Source of the DNA: JAZKFT01 sp040386335
GTDB taxonomy: Bacteria > Bacteroidota > Bacteroidia > Chitinophagales > Chitinophagaceae
Assembly (NCBI GenBank): GCA_040386335.1
Contig: JAZKFT010000001.1
Span: 62,001 to 126,000, forward strand
Direction: 5' to 3'
Length of the DNA: 64,000 nucleotides
This document shows positions 1 to 8,582 of this stretch, piece after piece. The notes below the pieces were generated by a model. The model saw only the letters and a program-made list of their open reading frames with translations. It had not been told where the DNA came from and searched no databases. A program made the position numbers and the translations under genes. Within the stretch, counting starts at the first letter, position 1; every line of letters starts with the position of its first letter.

Positions 1-1
1 T

Positions 2-157
2 TGGAGCCTGGTACAAAAATTTACCAGGCCGAATTCAAATTCAGGAGAAACCTTTGGAGCCTCGGTGGCCATCGATAGTACCGCTGGCAGGTTTTTAATA
101 GGTGCACCTGGCACTCAAAATGGTACTGGCCTGGTTTTATTTGGAAAAGTAAAATAG
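2..157 (+). CDS. C-terminal end of an FG-GAP (integrin-alpha-like) repeat protein, partial
   Basis: An open frame enters from the left edge and stops at TAG 155-157, coding the last 51 residues of a larger protein. The segment reads ...FGASVAID... followed by FLIGAPGTQNGTG and VLFGKV, which is the beta-blade pattern of FG-GAP/integrin-alpha propeller repeats (a GASVAID strand, then an IGAP turn). Such proteins are usually secreted or on the cell surface. No T9SS sorting domain follows the repeat, so it ends directly on the propeller. Most of the gene is outside the window. Confidence 0.75.
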   Translation, partial: WSLVQKFTRPNSNSGETFGASVAIDSTAGRFLIGAPGTQNGTGLVLFGKVK

Positions 158-334
158 AGAGGCATGCCGTACCTGCGGCACAATCAAGGGGAAATCTTTT
201 TTGGGCCTGGTTTTCGCCCAAAAAAATTGGAACGCAAAGCCCGGCCAGCCCGTTTTTCGGCTGGCAACGCCCAAATTTCAATCAAAATGCCACTATTTTG
301 GCCCCTTTCCACCCAAAAACCTCCCCTCAAACCC
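158..334. other. Intergenic region upstream of rpsA
   Basis: Between the FG-GAP fragment and the rpsA promoter no convincing gene is visible. Short open frames here have no recognisable features. The only supported signal is the promoter at 335-364. Confidence 0.5.
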
Positions 335-364
335 TTGCCAGTACAGCATAAACCCGTACTTTCG
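335..364 (+). promoter_or_regulatory. Bacteroidota-type promoter of rpsA
   Basis: TTG at 335-337, 19 bases of spacer, and TACTTTCG at 357-364 fit the Bacteroidota primary sigma consensus (TTG, about 19-21 bases, TAnnTTTG). It lies 35 bases before the rpsA ATG. The same TTG-N19-TACTTTCG arrangement occurs upstream of typA. Confidence 0.65.
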
Positions 365-399
365 CACCCCCGAAATAATTAATCCCTTCGGGTAATTTT

Positions 400-2451
400 A
401 TGAGCGACGAACAAATTGTTAACCAAAACGCAGATGCACAGGAGAGTGCACCGGTGGCCGAAACAGCCGCTGATGTAACTACTGCGACAACAAATGCACC
501 TGTTGAGCCAACTCCGGCTCCGGTTGAAGATGCTACCCCAACACCGGTAGAAGAACCAACACCTGCACCTGTGGTAGAAGCTGTAGAAGCTGCCCCGGTT
601 GTAGAAGAAACCATTGCCAACATTCCTGCTGAAGATGCTGCTCCTGTAGTGGCTGAACCCCAGGTTCCGGAAGTAGTGGCCGCCCACGACGATTTCGATT
701 GGAGCGTGGACAAACGTAATGTTATTGCTTACACAGACGAAGAGCGTAACAAATACGACAAAGTGTACGACGATACTTTCAAAAGTGTTGCCGACAACGA
801 AATGGTAATCGGTCTCGTAGTAGGTCTTACCAAAACAGACGTGGTTGTAAACATCGGTTTCAAAAGCGATGGTTTGATCGGTCTGAACGAATTCCGCGAC
901 ATGAACGTGAAGATTGGTGATGAAGTGGAAGTAATGGTCGTAGAAAAAGAAGACAGGCTGGGTAACCTGCACCTGAGCCGCAAGCAAGCCCGTACTACAC
1001 GTGCCTGGGAGCGTATCGTGGATGCACACAAAACTGGTATCATTGTTACCGGTACTGTTACCAGCAAAACCAAAGGTGGTTTGATCGTGGATGTTTTCGG
1101 AATGGAAACCTTCCTGCCAGGTTCACAGATCGATGTGAAGCCGGTAACCGATTACGACCAGTTCGTAAACAAAACCATGGAATTTAAAGTGGTGAAAGTG
1201 AACGAAACCATCAAGAATGCAGTAGTATCTCACAAAGCCCTTATCGAAAGCGATATCGAAGCACAACGTGCCGAGATCATGAGCAAACTCGAAAAAGGAC
1301 AGGTTCTGGAAGGTACCATCAAGAACATCACGGACTTCGGTGCGTTTATGGATCTTGGCGGACTGGACGGTTTGCTGTATATCACCGATATCAGCTGGGG
1401 CCGCATAAGCCACCCAAGCGAAGTATTGAAACTGGACCAACGTTTAAACGTGGTGGTTCTGGATTTCGACGACGACAAAAAACGTATCAGCCTTGGTTTG
1501 AAACAACTGACCCCGCACCCATGGGACGTGCTGCCTGAAGGCATCGCTGAAGGAAATGTGGTGAAAGGTAAAGTGGTGAACATCGAAGATTACGGTGCGT
1601 TCCTCGAAATCTTCCCTGGTGTGGAAGGACTGGTTCACGTAAGTGAAATTACCTGGGCTAACACACCGATCAACGCTAAAGAATTCTTCAAATTAAATGA
1701 TGAATACGAAGCTAAGATCGTAACGCTGGATAAAGACAGCCGCAAAATGAGCTTGTCTATCAAGCAAATGACCAACGATCCATGGAATACTATCGAAGAT
1801 AAATTCCCAATGGAAAGCCGTCATAAAGGAACCGTTAAGAACATCACTCCTTACGGTGTGTTTGTAGAACTGGAGCCTGGTATTGGCGGTATGATCCACA
1901 TCAGCGACCTGAGCTGGTTGAAGCGTTTGAATCACCCAAGTGAGTACGTGAAGACTGGTGAGCAAATTGATGTGATCATCCTGAACATCGACAAAGACGG
2001 CCGCAAACTGCAACTCGGACACAAACAACTGGAAGAAGATCCATGGAATGCTCTTGGAGATACTTTCCCGATCGGAAGTGTTCACGAAGCAACTGTTACC
2101 CGCCGCGACGATAAAGGTGCCATCGTTGGTTTACAATATGGTATCGAAGGTTTTGTACCGAAGCGTCATTTAATGAAAGAAGACGGTAAAGAAATTGTTG
2201 CTGAAGAAACAGCACAGTTCCAGGTTATCGAATTCGATCGTAACGAAAAACGCATCGTTCTTAGCCACACCCGCCTTTGGGAGCAAGCGCAGCAGGAAGT
2301 AGTAGAAACTGAAAGGAAAGTGAAAGCTGCTGAAAATGAAAGCACCAAGAAAGCAGTGAAGAACATCCAGGCTAAGGTGGAAAAAGCAACTATGGGCGAC
2401 CTGGGTGCTTTGGCCGATCTGAAGAAGAAACTGGAAGACGAAGGGAAATAG
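400..2451 (+). CDS. rpsA: 30S ribosomal protein S1
   Basis: A 683-residue S1 protein that binds mRNA on the 30S subunit and helps recruit it. Six OB-fold S1 domains can be read, beginning near residues 131, 212, 298, 384, 470 and 558. Typical strands are GTIKNITDFGAFMDLG, GKVVNIEDYGAFLE and GTVKNITPYGVFVEL, followed by DISW/EITW/DLSW. The first about 105 residues are a low-complexity Ala/Pro/Val/Glu-rich acidic extension, which makes the protein longer than the E. coli form (557 aa) and is common in Bacteroidota. The ATG lies 35 bases after the promoter. A strong terminator follows. Confidence 0.97.
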   Translation: MSDEQIVNQNADAQESAPVAETAADVTTATTNAPVEPTPAPVEDATPTPVEEPTPAPVVEAVEAAPVVEETIANIPAEDAAPVVAEPQVPEVVAAHDDFDWSVDKRNVIAYTDEERNKYDKVYDDTFKSVADNEMVIGLVVGLTKTDVVVNIGFKSDGLIGLNEFRDMNVKIGDEVEVMVVEKEDRLGNLHLSRKQARTTRAWERIVDAHKTGIIVTGTVTSKTKGGLIVDVFGMETFLPGSQIDVKPVTDYDQFVNKTMEFKVVKVNETIKNAVVSHKALIESDIEAQRAEIMSKLEKGQVLEGTIKNITDFGAFMDLGGLDGLLYITDISWGRISHPSEVLKLDQRLNVVVLDFDDDKKRISLGLKQLTPHPWDVLPEGIAEGNVVKGKVVNIEDYGAFLEIFPGVEGLVHVSEITWANTPINAKEFFKLNDEYEAKIVTLDKDSRKMSLSIKQMTNDPWNTIEDKFPMESRHKGTVKNITPYGVFVELEPGIGGMIHISDLSWLKRLNHPSEYVKTGEQIDVIILNIDKDGRKLQLGHKQLEEDPWNALGDTFPIGSVHEATVTRRDDKGAIVGLQYGIEGFVPKRHLMKEDGKEIVAEETAQFQVIEFDRNEKRIVLSHTRLWEQAQQEVVETERKVKAAENESTKKAVKNIQAKVEKATMGDLGALADLKKKLEDEGK

Positions 2452-2481
2452 TAATTAAGTATTAGTGATTAGATATTAGTA
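2451..2481 (+). repeat. Heptad-period array after rpsA
   Basis: Starting at the last base of the rpsA stop codon, four units of 7 bases (GTAATTA, AGTATTA, GTGATTA, GATATTA) share the ending TTA. It is one of several intergenic arrays in the window with a 7- or 8-nt period and a locus-specific sequence. Confidence 0.6.
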
Positions 2482-2487
2482 CAAAGA

Positions 2488-2527
2488 CAAAAAAGCCCGC
2501 CGATTAAGTTCGGTGGGCTTTTTCTTT
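2488..2527 (+). terminator. Rho-independent terminator of rpsA
   Basis: The arms AAAGCCCGCCGA and TTCGGTGGGCTTT form a GC-rich stem with a 5-base loop (TTAAG), followed by a T tract. A-tracts on the other side make it potentially bidirectional, so it may also end the minus-strand caspase-like gene at 2546. Confidence 0.85.
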
Positions 2528-2545
2528 TATAGCGTTCGTGGAAGA

Positions 2546-3916
2546 TTATTCCTTCACCTTCAGCGATTTGATACCGGTTTGGGGGATCATGCTGCCAGAT
2601 TTCTTCTTGTAGAAAAAAGCGCTTTTGATGGTCTCGTTAATAATATTATTCCACGACAGGGATTTGGAACTGTAGCTTGATTCATATTCTACTGCATCTA
2701 AAAAGCTGGAGGTGAAGAAGCCACCCATGGTGTTATTACCTCCGGCAGTTTCGTTGGGTTTGGTGGCCACGGCTATCAGGTTGCCCTTTGTTTCCAAAAA
2801 GAGTTTGCCCAGTTTTTGCAGGTTCCTGATCTTAAAAAGATCGGCAAGGCCGCGGTCGAAATCGATCTCGTACGATTCGTCAGAAATTTGCTTGGGGGCT
2901 TCATTAGACGTGTTGCACATATCGCCCAGAACAATGCTTAGCCTGGCCCGTTTTTTTGAAATGATGTTAAATACCTCACCAATGGTCATGGTGTTGTCCG
3001 ACACCTGTTTTAGAATTGCCTGGTATTCACTTTGTGTTCTTGGCTGGGTTTCGTAAGGCGATTTCACCCATAAATTCATAAACGGAAACGTGTCTTTTTG
3101 ATCGGCCCAGCGATTGCCATGGCCGCTGTAAGAAAAAATCACCACGTCATTTTTTTTGGCTGATACTTCATTCAGCCTGCTGAGTAAATTTTTCCGGTTA
3201 AAATCGTTTCCATATACCAGGTAGCTTTTAAAATCCAGCCCCAGCCAGCTCGCAATGGAATCAAGTTCAATCAGCAGTTTATCCATATCCTTTTTACAGG
3301 AAACACCGATTTTAGGATCCAGCGTATTGGCAGCCATTATAAAATGAATGGTAGGAATAGAATTTATCGGCGGCACATATCTTTCCCCGATTTCTGCCAA
3401 ACCGCACATGGCTTTCATATCTGCTAAACTGGATTCGTCTTCATTATAAAGCTCCAGCAGGTCCTCCTCTGTAAGCTTCCTGGGGTTTAGCTGCATGTAT
3501 TGCGGTGCAGCCCCAATAATGGTGAAGTCGATCATATCCCGGGTGAGATAGGGTCCCTGTTTCTTCGTGGTTGCTTTCGGAAACCATATATAGCTGTCGG
3601 GTATAAAGTTGGCTGTTATGTCGGTGTCGCCCACTACTGTAATGGGATGGGGGTCGGCTTTTAAACACAGGTAATCTTCGCCTTGTTTGGTTTTGCCAGT
3701 AATTGAATTGTAAGTTACCTGCACTACATTATAGGCGCTGGTGCTGTCATCGTTTTTAAAGCGGATACGCATGTAACAGTTGGTGGGACTGAAGTACACC
3801 ATGAAACATTCATATACCACAGAATCACCGTTCGCATAGCGGAGGGAATATAGTTTTTGGGCCGGTGCATCATACAAAAAAAACAGGAGGACCGTAACGA
3901 GGAATGATCTTAACAT
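2546..3916 (-). CDS. Secreted caspase-like (peptidase C14) protein, paralogue 1
   Basis: 456 residues with an N-terminal signal peptide (hydrophobic residues 3-15, likely cut near AQ 19/20), an N-terminal domain of about 170 residues that I do not recognise, and a caspase/metacaspase-like domain from about residue 187. The catalytic pair is visible: His266 in FSYSGHGNRW and Cys334 in LGDMCN. Aligned blocks (HFIM.AN, IGVSC, DDIVIFSYSGHG, PFMNLWV, LGDMCNTS, GNLI..A.KPNE.A.GNNT) are shared with the three upstream paralogues. It is last in the tandem, minus-strand set. C14 enzymes cleave after specific residues; the target here is unknown. The C-terminus differs most from its siblings. Confidence 0.85.
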   Translation of the reverse strand: MLRSFLVTVLLFFLYDAPAQKLYSLRYANGDSVVYECFMVYFSPTNCYMRIRFKNDDSTSAYNVVQVTYNSITGKTKQGEDYLCLKADPHPITVVGDTDITANFIPDSYIWFPKATTKKQGPYLTRDMIDFTIIGAAPQYMQLNPRKLTEEDLLELYNEDESSLADMKAMCGLAEIGERYVPPINSIPTIHFIMAANTLDPKIGVSCKKDMDKLLIELDSIASWLGLDFKSYLVYGNDFNRKNLLSRLNEVSAKKNDVVIFSYSGHGNRWADQKDTFPFMNLWVKSPYETQPRTQSEYQAILKQVSDNTMTIGEVFNIISKKRARLSIVLGDMCNTSNEAPKQISDESYEIDFDRGLADLFKIRNLQKLGKLFLETKGNLIAVATKPNETAGGNNTMGGFFTSSFLDAVEYESSYSSKSLSWNNIINETIKSAFFYKKKSGSMIPQTGIKSLKVKE

Positions 3917-3987
3917 TAGCGGGTTTTTTGAGGGTTCGAGGGTAGAACAAGATAACAGAAAAAAAAGATTTATTCAAAATGCAGGCG

Positions 3988-5379
3988 CTACTGCGTTATA
4001 GTCAAACTACGAATCCCGTTTTGCACGCCATCCGGGAACTCTTTTTTTCGTAGGGTCAGGGCGTTGTCAATTGTTTGTGTCAGTATCTTTTCCCATGAGG
4101 GAGTGGTAATAGAATTAAAGCTGCCGGCCAGTCTTAATGCTTCAATAAAACTGTAGGTAAAAAAACCACCCCCGGTATTATTGCCGGCTGCTTTTTCGTT
4201 GGGCCTGGCGGCTGTAGAAATAAGATCACCCCTGGAAGAAATGAAAAGTTTTTTCAATTTTGCGGGGTTCCGCGGTAGCACCTGGGTACTGCTTCTTAAC
4301 GAATTTCCAAATGTGAGAAGGGTTTTAATACTAACCGGTCTTGGTACGCCAATGGATGTATTGCACATGTCGCCAAGTACAATATTCAGCCTGGCATTTT
4401 TATTTTTTACCAATTGAAATACCTCGCTCAGTCCCAGGGAATTGTCCCGAATAATTCCTTTGATCATTTCGAGTTCCGTCTGGGTTTTTGGATTTTTGTT
4501 AAATGGCTCGGTCACCCACAGATTCATAAATGGATATGGATCCTCCTGGGCCTCCCAACGGCTCCCATGGCCGCTGTACGAAAAAATGACAATATCATCG
4601 CTGGCAGCATCTACCTCTTCCAGTTTGGTCAATAGTTTCTTTTTTGTAAAATCGTTGGCTGCAATCAGGTAAGGCTTATAGGCGATATTCAGGGTTTTCG
4701 CGATCGCTTTTATTTCCTTTTCCAGGTTTTCCCTGTCTTTGTTACAGGATACCCCGATGCCCTGGTCGGCTGTATTGGCTACCATAATAAAATGTAAGGT
4801 AACAACCTTATTGCCGGGCAATTCCATCATTTCAGGCAAGCCGTAACCGTAAATCAATTTTATAGCTTCCAATGTAGAATCATCTATAGTAAAATAAGCA
4901 TTCAGCCGGTCTTCTTTAATATCCCTGGTATTTAATTGCACACAACTTGTAATTTGTTTAAGCCCTTTAAAGCGGGATGCATCATCCGTAACAAATGGAA
5001 GCGTCTGATTTTCACCTTTATCCGGAGCAGTGTAGTACACAAAACAAGGCGGTTTAAACCCGGCAGGTATATTTTTGGTAAGAAAGCTATTGCCAATACC
5101 TGTTTGATTCTTAAATCCAGGATGGGCTTTAAAGTAAACAGCCCTTTTTCCTTTAATAGAAGTTTCTATGGGACTTTGATAAAGGATGTCGGCCAGGTAG
5201 TGCACCTTTTTCTTATCAAATTGCATTCTCACGTTCACCTTCCCGGTGCTGTCTTCTATTAACAGGCAATCATATTTTACGCCATCCTTACCGGTGTAGA
5301 CAACATGAAATAAATCCTGGCTTATGGCGCTGCTGCTTATGAAAAGCAATAGCAGCACCAGGGAAAAAGGTGATCGCAT
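3988..5379 (-). CDS. Secreted caspase-like (peptidase C14) protein, paralogue 2
   Basis: 463 residues; signal peptide (residues 1-20, ending ...SSSAISQ), unrecognised N-terminal domain, then the C14 domain with His271 (IFSYSGHGSRW) and Cys339 (VLGDMCNTSIGVP). It ends with VQNGIRSLTI, matching the ends of the two upstream paralogues. It lies 71 bases upstream of paralogue 1 and 45 bases downstream of the split paralogue 3, so the set is probably transcribed together. The catalytic residues are intact and it is likely active, acting outside the cytoplasm. Confidence 0.85.
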   Translation of the reverse strand: MRSPFSLVLLLLFISSSAISQDLFHVVYTGKDGVKYDCLLIEDSTGKVNVRMQFDKKKVHYLADILYQSPIETSIKGKRAVYFKAHPGFKNQTGIGNSFLTKNIPAGFKPPCFVYYTAPDKGENQTLPFVTDDASRFKGLKQITSCVQLNTRDIKEDRLNAYFTIDDSTLEAIKLIYGYGLPEMMELPGNKVVTLHFIMVANTADQGIGVSCNKDRENLEKEIKAIAKTLNIAYKPYLIAANDFTKKKLLTKLEEVDAASDDIVIFSYSGHGSRWEAQEDPYPFMNLWVTEPFNKNPKTQTELEMIKGIIRDNSLGLSEVFQLVKNKNARLNIVLGDMCNTSIGVPRPVSIKTLLTFGNSLRSSTQVLPRNPAKLKKLFISSRGDLISTAARPNEKAAGNNTGGGFFTYSFIEALRLAGSFNSITTPSWEKILTQTIDNALTLRKKEFPDGVQNGIRSLTITQ

Positions 5380-5424
5380 GATTTAGGGTTTTAGGGGTGT
5401 TCTATATAATATACTTACAGCCTG

Positions 5425-6809
5425 CTACTCTTTTATCTGGACGTACCGTATCCCGTTCTGCACTTCTTCCGGGCTGGCATTTTTTCTATAGATCAGTGCC
5501 TGGTCAATAGTTTGCGCAATAATTTTTTCCCACGAAGCCGAAGGCTGGTTATATGATCCGGCCTGTCTCAATGCTTCTACAAAACTGGCGGTGTAGTAGC
5601 CTCCTGCGGTATTATTACCCGAGGCCTTTTCCTTTGGTTTGGAGGCATTTGATATAAGGTTGCCTGATGCTTCAATAAACAGCTTGCGGAGCTTTACAGG
5701 GTCTCTCCGTATGATCTCGGTACCACTCCTGAGAGCATCTCCAAAGCTTAAAATATTTTCAAGGCTTACTGGCCTGGGAGCCCCTACATCGGTATTGCAC
5801 ATGTCGCCCAACACAATATTCAGGCGGGCCCCTTTTTTATTGAGCAGTTCATACACTTCGCTAAGACTTACTGAGTTTTCCTTCACAATACGCTTGATCA
5901 TTTCGTATTCTGTATTGTTTTTCGGCTCCGGGTTAAATGGCGTAGTAACCCATAATTCCATAAATGGGTAATCGTCTTTTTGATTGTCCCACCGGGCTCC
6001 ATGACCGCTGTAAGAAAACAGGATAATGTCATCAGGCTCCGTTTTTACCGCGTTCAACATGGCCATCAGTTTGGTTTTATTAAAGTCCTTTTCACTGGCA
6101 GCATTGAGAATATATGGTTTGTAAGTAATGCCCACAGAACCAGCAACGGCGGTTAATTCTTTTTGCAGATTCTCCTCATCTTTCGCACAGGACGGGCCTA
6201 TTTTTTTGTCGCCTGTATTGGCTACCATAATAAAATGAAGGGTGGGTATTTTTTTAAAGGCGGGAGTTCGTTCGCTGCTTTCAGACTGGCTGCGGCCATC
6301 GTTTTAAGCTCCTCGTGCGTGTAGCTTCCTTCAGGAAAATAAGGTTTTAGCCGGTCTTTGGTTACATCCAGCATGCTGATCTGTTCGCACAGTTCCACCT
6401 TTTTTTGTTTGCTAAAATTGATATAATCAGTAGTGGTGTACAATGGGTTTAAAGTGCCCATTTTCCCTTTGTCGGGGTACCATATAAAACAGGGCGCAAT
6501 AAACCCGGGCATCGATTCTTCAGAAAGAAAGCTGATACTGGATCCATACATAGACGCCGCTTTAAAGTGTAGAAACTTTTTATTGCCCTGCGTTGTTGCA
6601 ATGGGCGTGGTCCGGTATTTTATTTCTACGAGGTACTGCTTACCACTCGTATTGAACCGGATGAACACAGAGAGCTGTGCATTCTCATCTATAAAAAGGC
6701 AATCGTATTTAATGCCATCGCTACCGGTAAACTTTACATTATATAAATCCTGGCCTTTTGCCGCCAGGGAACAAATAAGTAAGAGAACGGGAAAAATAAA
6801 TAACCGCAT
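5425..6809 (-). pseudogene. Caspase-like (C14) protein, paralogue 3, split by a -1 frameshift in an A7 run
   Basis: Two overlapping frames together code one C14 paralogue. The upstream frame (start 6809; signal peptide MRLFIFPVLLLICSLAAKGQ) runs to a TAG at 6222-6224. The downstream frame (5425-6228) starts at VANTGDKKIG and carries intact His and Cys motifs (FSYSGHGARW, LGDMCNTDVG). The break is at a run of seven A on the coding strand (plus-strand T run 6249-6255). One more A, or a -1 shift at A_AAA_AAA, restores LKKIPTLHFIMVANTG and gives a 461-residue protein matching the siblings (456-465). Alternatives to a dead gene are a sequencing error, transcriptional slippage, programmed frameshifting, or reinitiation at the ATG that overlaps the stop (ATGGTAG). 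All other conserved residues are kept. Confidence 0.75.
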
Positions 6810-6978
6810 GGTAAAATCTTTAATTGAAAACCAGTGCTGGAAAGGCAAGGCTAAGCCCCTGTAATTTGCGAAGGTTCACCACAAGTTAAGCTTCGCCTGA
6901 GGATTTACCGGTAAAATCCTATCATCGAATCATCATTTGGATCAGCTGAATAATGATTCCATGATGTTAGTCCTTTCC

Positions 6979-8376
6979 TTACTCAATGATCTTATTATAC
7001 CTGATGCCATTTTGGACTTCATTGGGCTCTGCCCGTTTGCGATAGGCCAATGCATTATTAATGGTTTTGTTAATGATGCTTTCCCAGGTGGGTGAATTAT
7101 TCCGGAAACTGGCAGCCTCTCTTAATGCATCTATAAAGCCGGTAGTATAATACCCGCCCGATGTGCTGTTACCCGAAGCTGCCTGGTCGGGTTTGGCAGC
7201 AGTAGAAAGCAGGTTGCCTTTCGCATTGATAAAAAGCTTCCGCAATTTTACAGTATCCCTTATCAAAAAGCCTGTGGCGTCTCTGTGACCAAAGGTTAAA
7301 TAGGATTCAGTGTTCACGGGCCTTGGCACCCCGATGCTGGTATTGCACAAGTCGCCCAGGATAATATTCAGCCTGGCGTTCTTTTTTGTGATCTGCTGGT
7401 ATACTTCGCTAAGACCTAATGAGTTTTGATTTACCTGCTTTTTTACCTCCAGCAGTTCGGCCTGGTCCTGCGGTTCATTGTTAAATGGGGGCGTTACCCA
7501 AAGATTCATAAATGGGTACTGATCTTTTTGATCGGACCAGCGACTGCCATGACCACTGTAGGAAAAGATCACAATGTCGTTGGGAGTAGGGTTAAGCTTA
7601 TTGAGCTCGGACTGCAGTTTTATTTTGGTTAAATCGTTGGCACAATAAATTAAGTAGGGTTTGTAAGGTATGCCCAGGGTCCGGGCGATGGCACTAAACT
7701 CTTTATCTAATTTCTCCTGGTCTTTGCTGCAGGAAACGCCTATTTTTTCATCGCCACTGTTTACCACCATCATAAAATGCATGGTAGGCTTTATTTTTAA
7801 TGGGGGTAGCGCCCTGTGATCACTTTCATCTACCCTGCACATTTCCTCCAGTTCTAAATATTCTTTATCGTTGTCCTTAAAAAACTTCAGGAGAAAATCT
7901 TTTGTCACGTCCTCCGGGTTGATAATTTCATAGGAATCTACCATTTTTTTATCAGCATAACGGGCGCTGCCTTCGAAAAAAAAGGGTCGTTCATCCCCAG
8001 GGTTTATTTTGGAATCGGGGTACCAAATAAAGGAGTGTGGTACAAAATCTTCAAGAATATCGTCCGAAACAAAGTTATTAGCATCGGTGAATCCGTCTTT
8101 GATGTTCCAGGACGGGTCCTGGCGCATGAGGATATATTCTTCACCGCTTTTAGAAGAAATGCGGGCAGGTAGTATTTCATATTCCAGGTGCACTACATAT
8201 TCCTTACCGTCTTTTTCAAAGGCCAAACGGATATGCACATCGTCGGGGGCGTAATTTACCAGGAGGCCGTCGTACTTTATTCCGTCGTCGTCTTCGTATT
8301 GTATCCTTGCTAATTCCTGGCCATTGGCCAGGTGGCTGCCAAGTAAAAAAATGAAGAGACTGATAAATAATCTCAT
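6979..8376 (-). CDS. Secreted caspase-like (peptidase C14) protein, paralogue 4
   Basis: 465 residues from the ATG at 8374-8376, chosen because it begins a signal peptide (MRLFISLFIFLLGSHLANGQ) aligned with the siblings; the frame is open 57 codons further upstream, without signal-peptide character. The C14 domain has His276 (IFSYSGHGSRW) and Cys344 (ILGDLCNTSIGVP). The C-terminus VQNGIRYNKIIE matches paralogue 3. It is the first gene of the tandem set on the minus strand, divergent from the TPR gene at 8583. The 169-base gap to paralogue 3 holds no visible gene. Confidence 0.85.
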   Translation of the reverse strand: MRLFISLFIFLLGSHLANGQELARIQYEDDDGIKYDGLLVNYAPDDVHIRLAFEKDGKEYVVHLEYEILPARISSKSGEEYILMRQDPSWNIKDGFTDANNFVSDDILEDFVPHSFIWYPDSKINPGDERPFFFEGSARYADKKMVDSYEIINPEDVTKDFLLKFFKDNDKEYLELEEMCRVDESDHRALPPLKIKPTMHFMMVVNSGDEKIGVSCSKDQEKLDKEFSAIARTLGIPYKPYLIYCANDLTKIKLQSELNKLNPTPNDIVIFSYSGHGSRWSDQKDQYPFMNLWVTPPFNNEPQDQAELLEVKKQVNQNSLGLSEVYQQITKKNARLNIILGDLCNTSIGVPRPVNTESYLTFGHRDATGFLIRDTVKLRKLFINAKGNLLSTAAKPDQAASGNSTSGGYYTTGFIDALREAASFRNNSPTWESIINKTINNALAYRKRAEPNEVQNGIRYNKIIE

Positions 8377-8582
8377 GGAGACCAGGTTTTTGGGTAGGTT
8401 AAAATAATAAAACTTAGATAGCTGGAAAAGGAAACTCCTATTTTTTTTAGACTGATTGCAGAGAAACTGGTGCTGCTTAATAAAAGTTGGGATATTTTGT
8501 ATGCGAAATGGGATGGACCCATAACGGACGTTGAATTCGGAGTGCAATAAAATTTATTGCCCAAAACCATGAAATTTACGAA

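Noticed and set aside
379..1029. Minus-strand open frame of 216 codons opposite rpsA
   Set aside because: The complement of the Ala/Pro/Val-rich rpsA extension; the predicted protein is biased and rpsA is unambiguous.
2546..8376. Caspase-like array as an anti-phage (e.g. CBASS, gasdermin or type III CRISPR-linked) system
   Set aside because: All members have signal peptides, and there is no nucleotidyltransferase, gasdermin, CRISPR or toxin-like partner nearby; a secreted role fits better.
8377..8547. N-terminal extension of caspase-like paralogue 4
   Set aside because: Starting at 8547 would place the signal peptide at residue 58; the extension is A/T-rich, lies over the promoter region and has no counterpart in the siblings.
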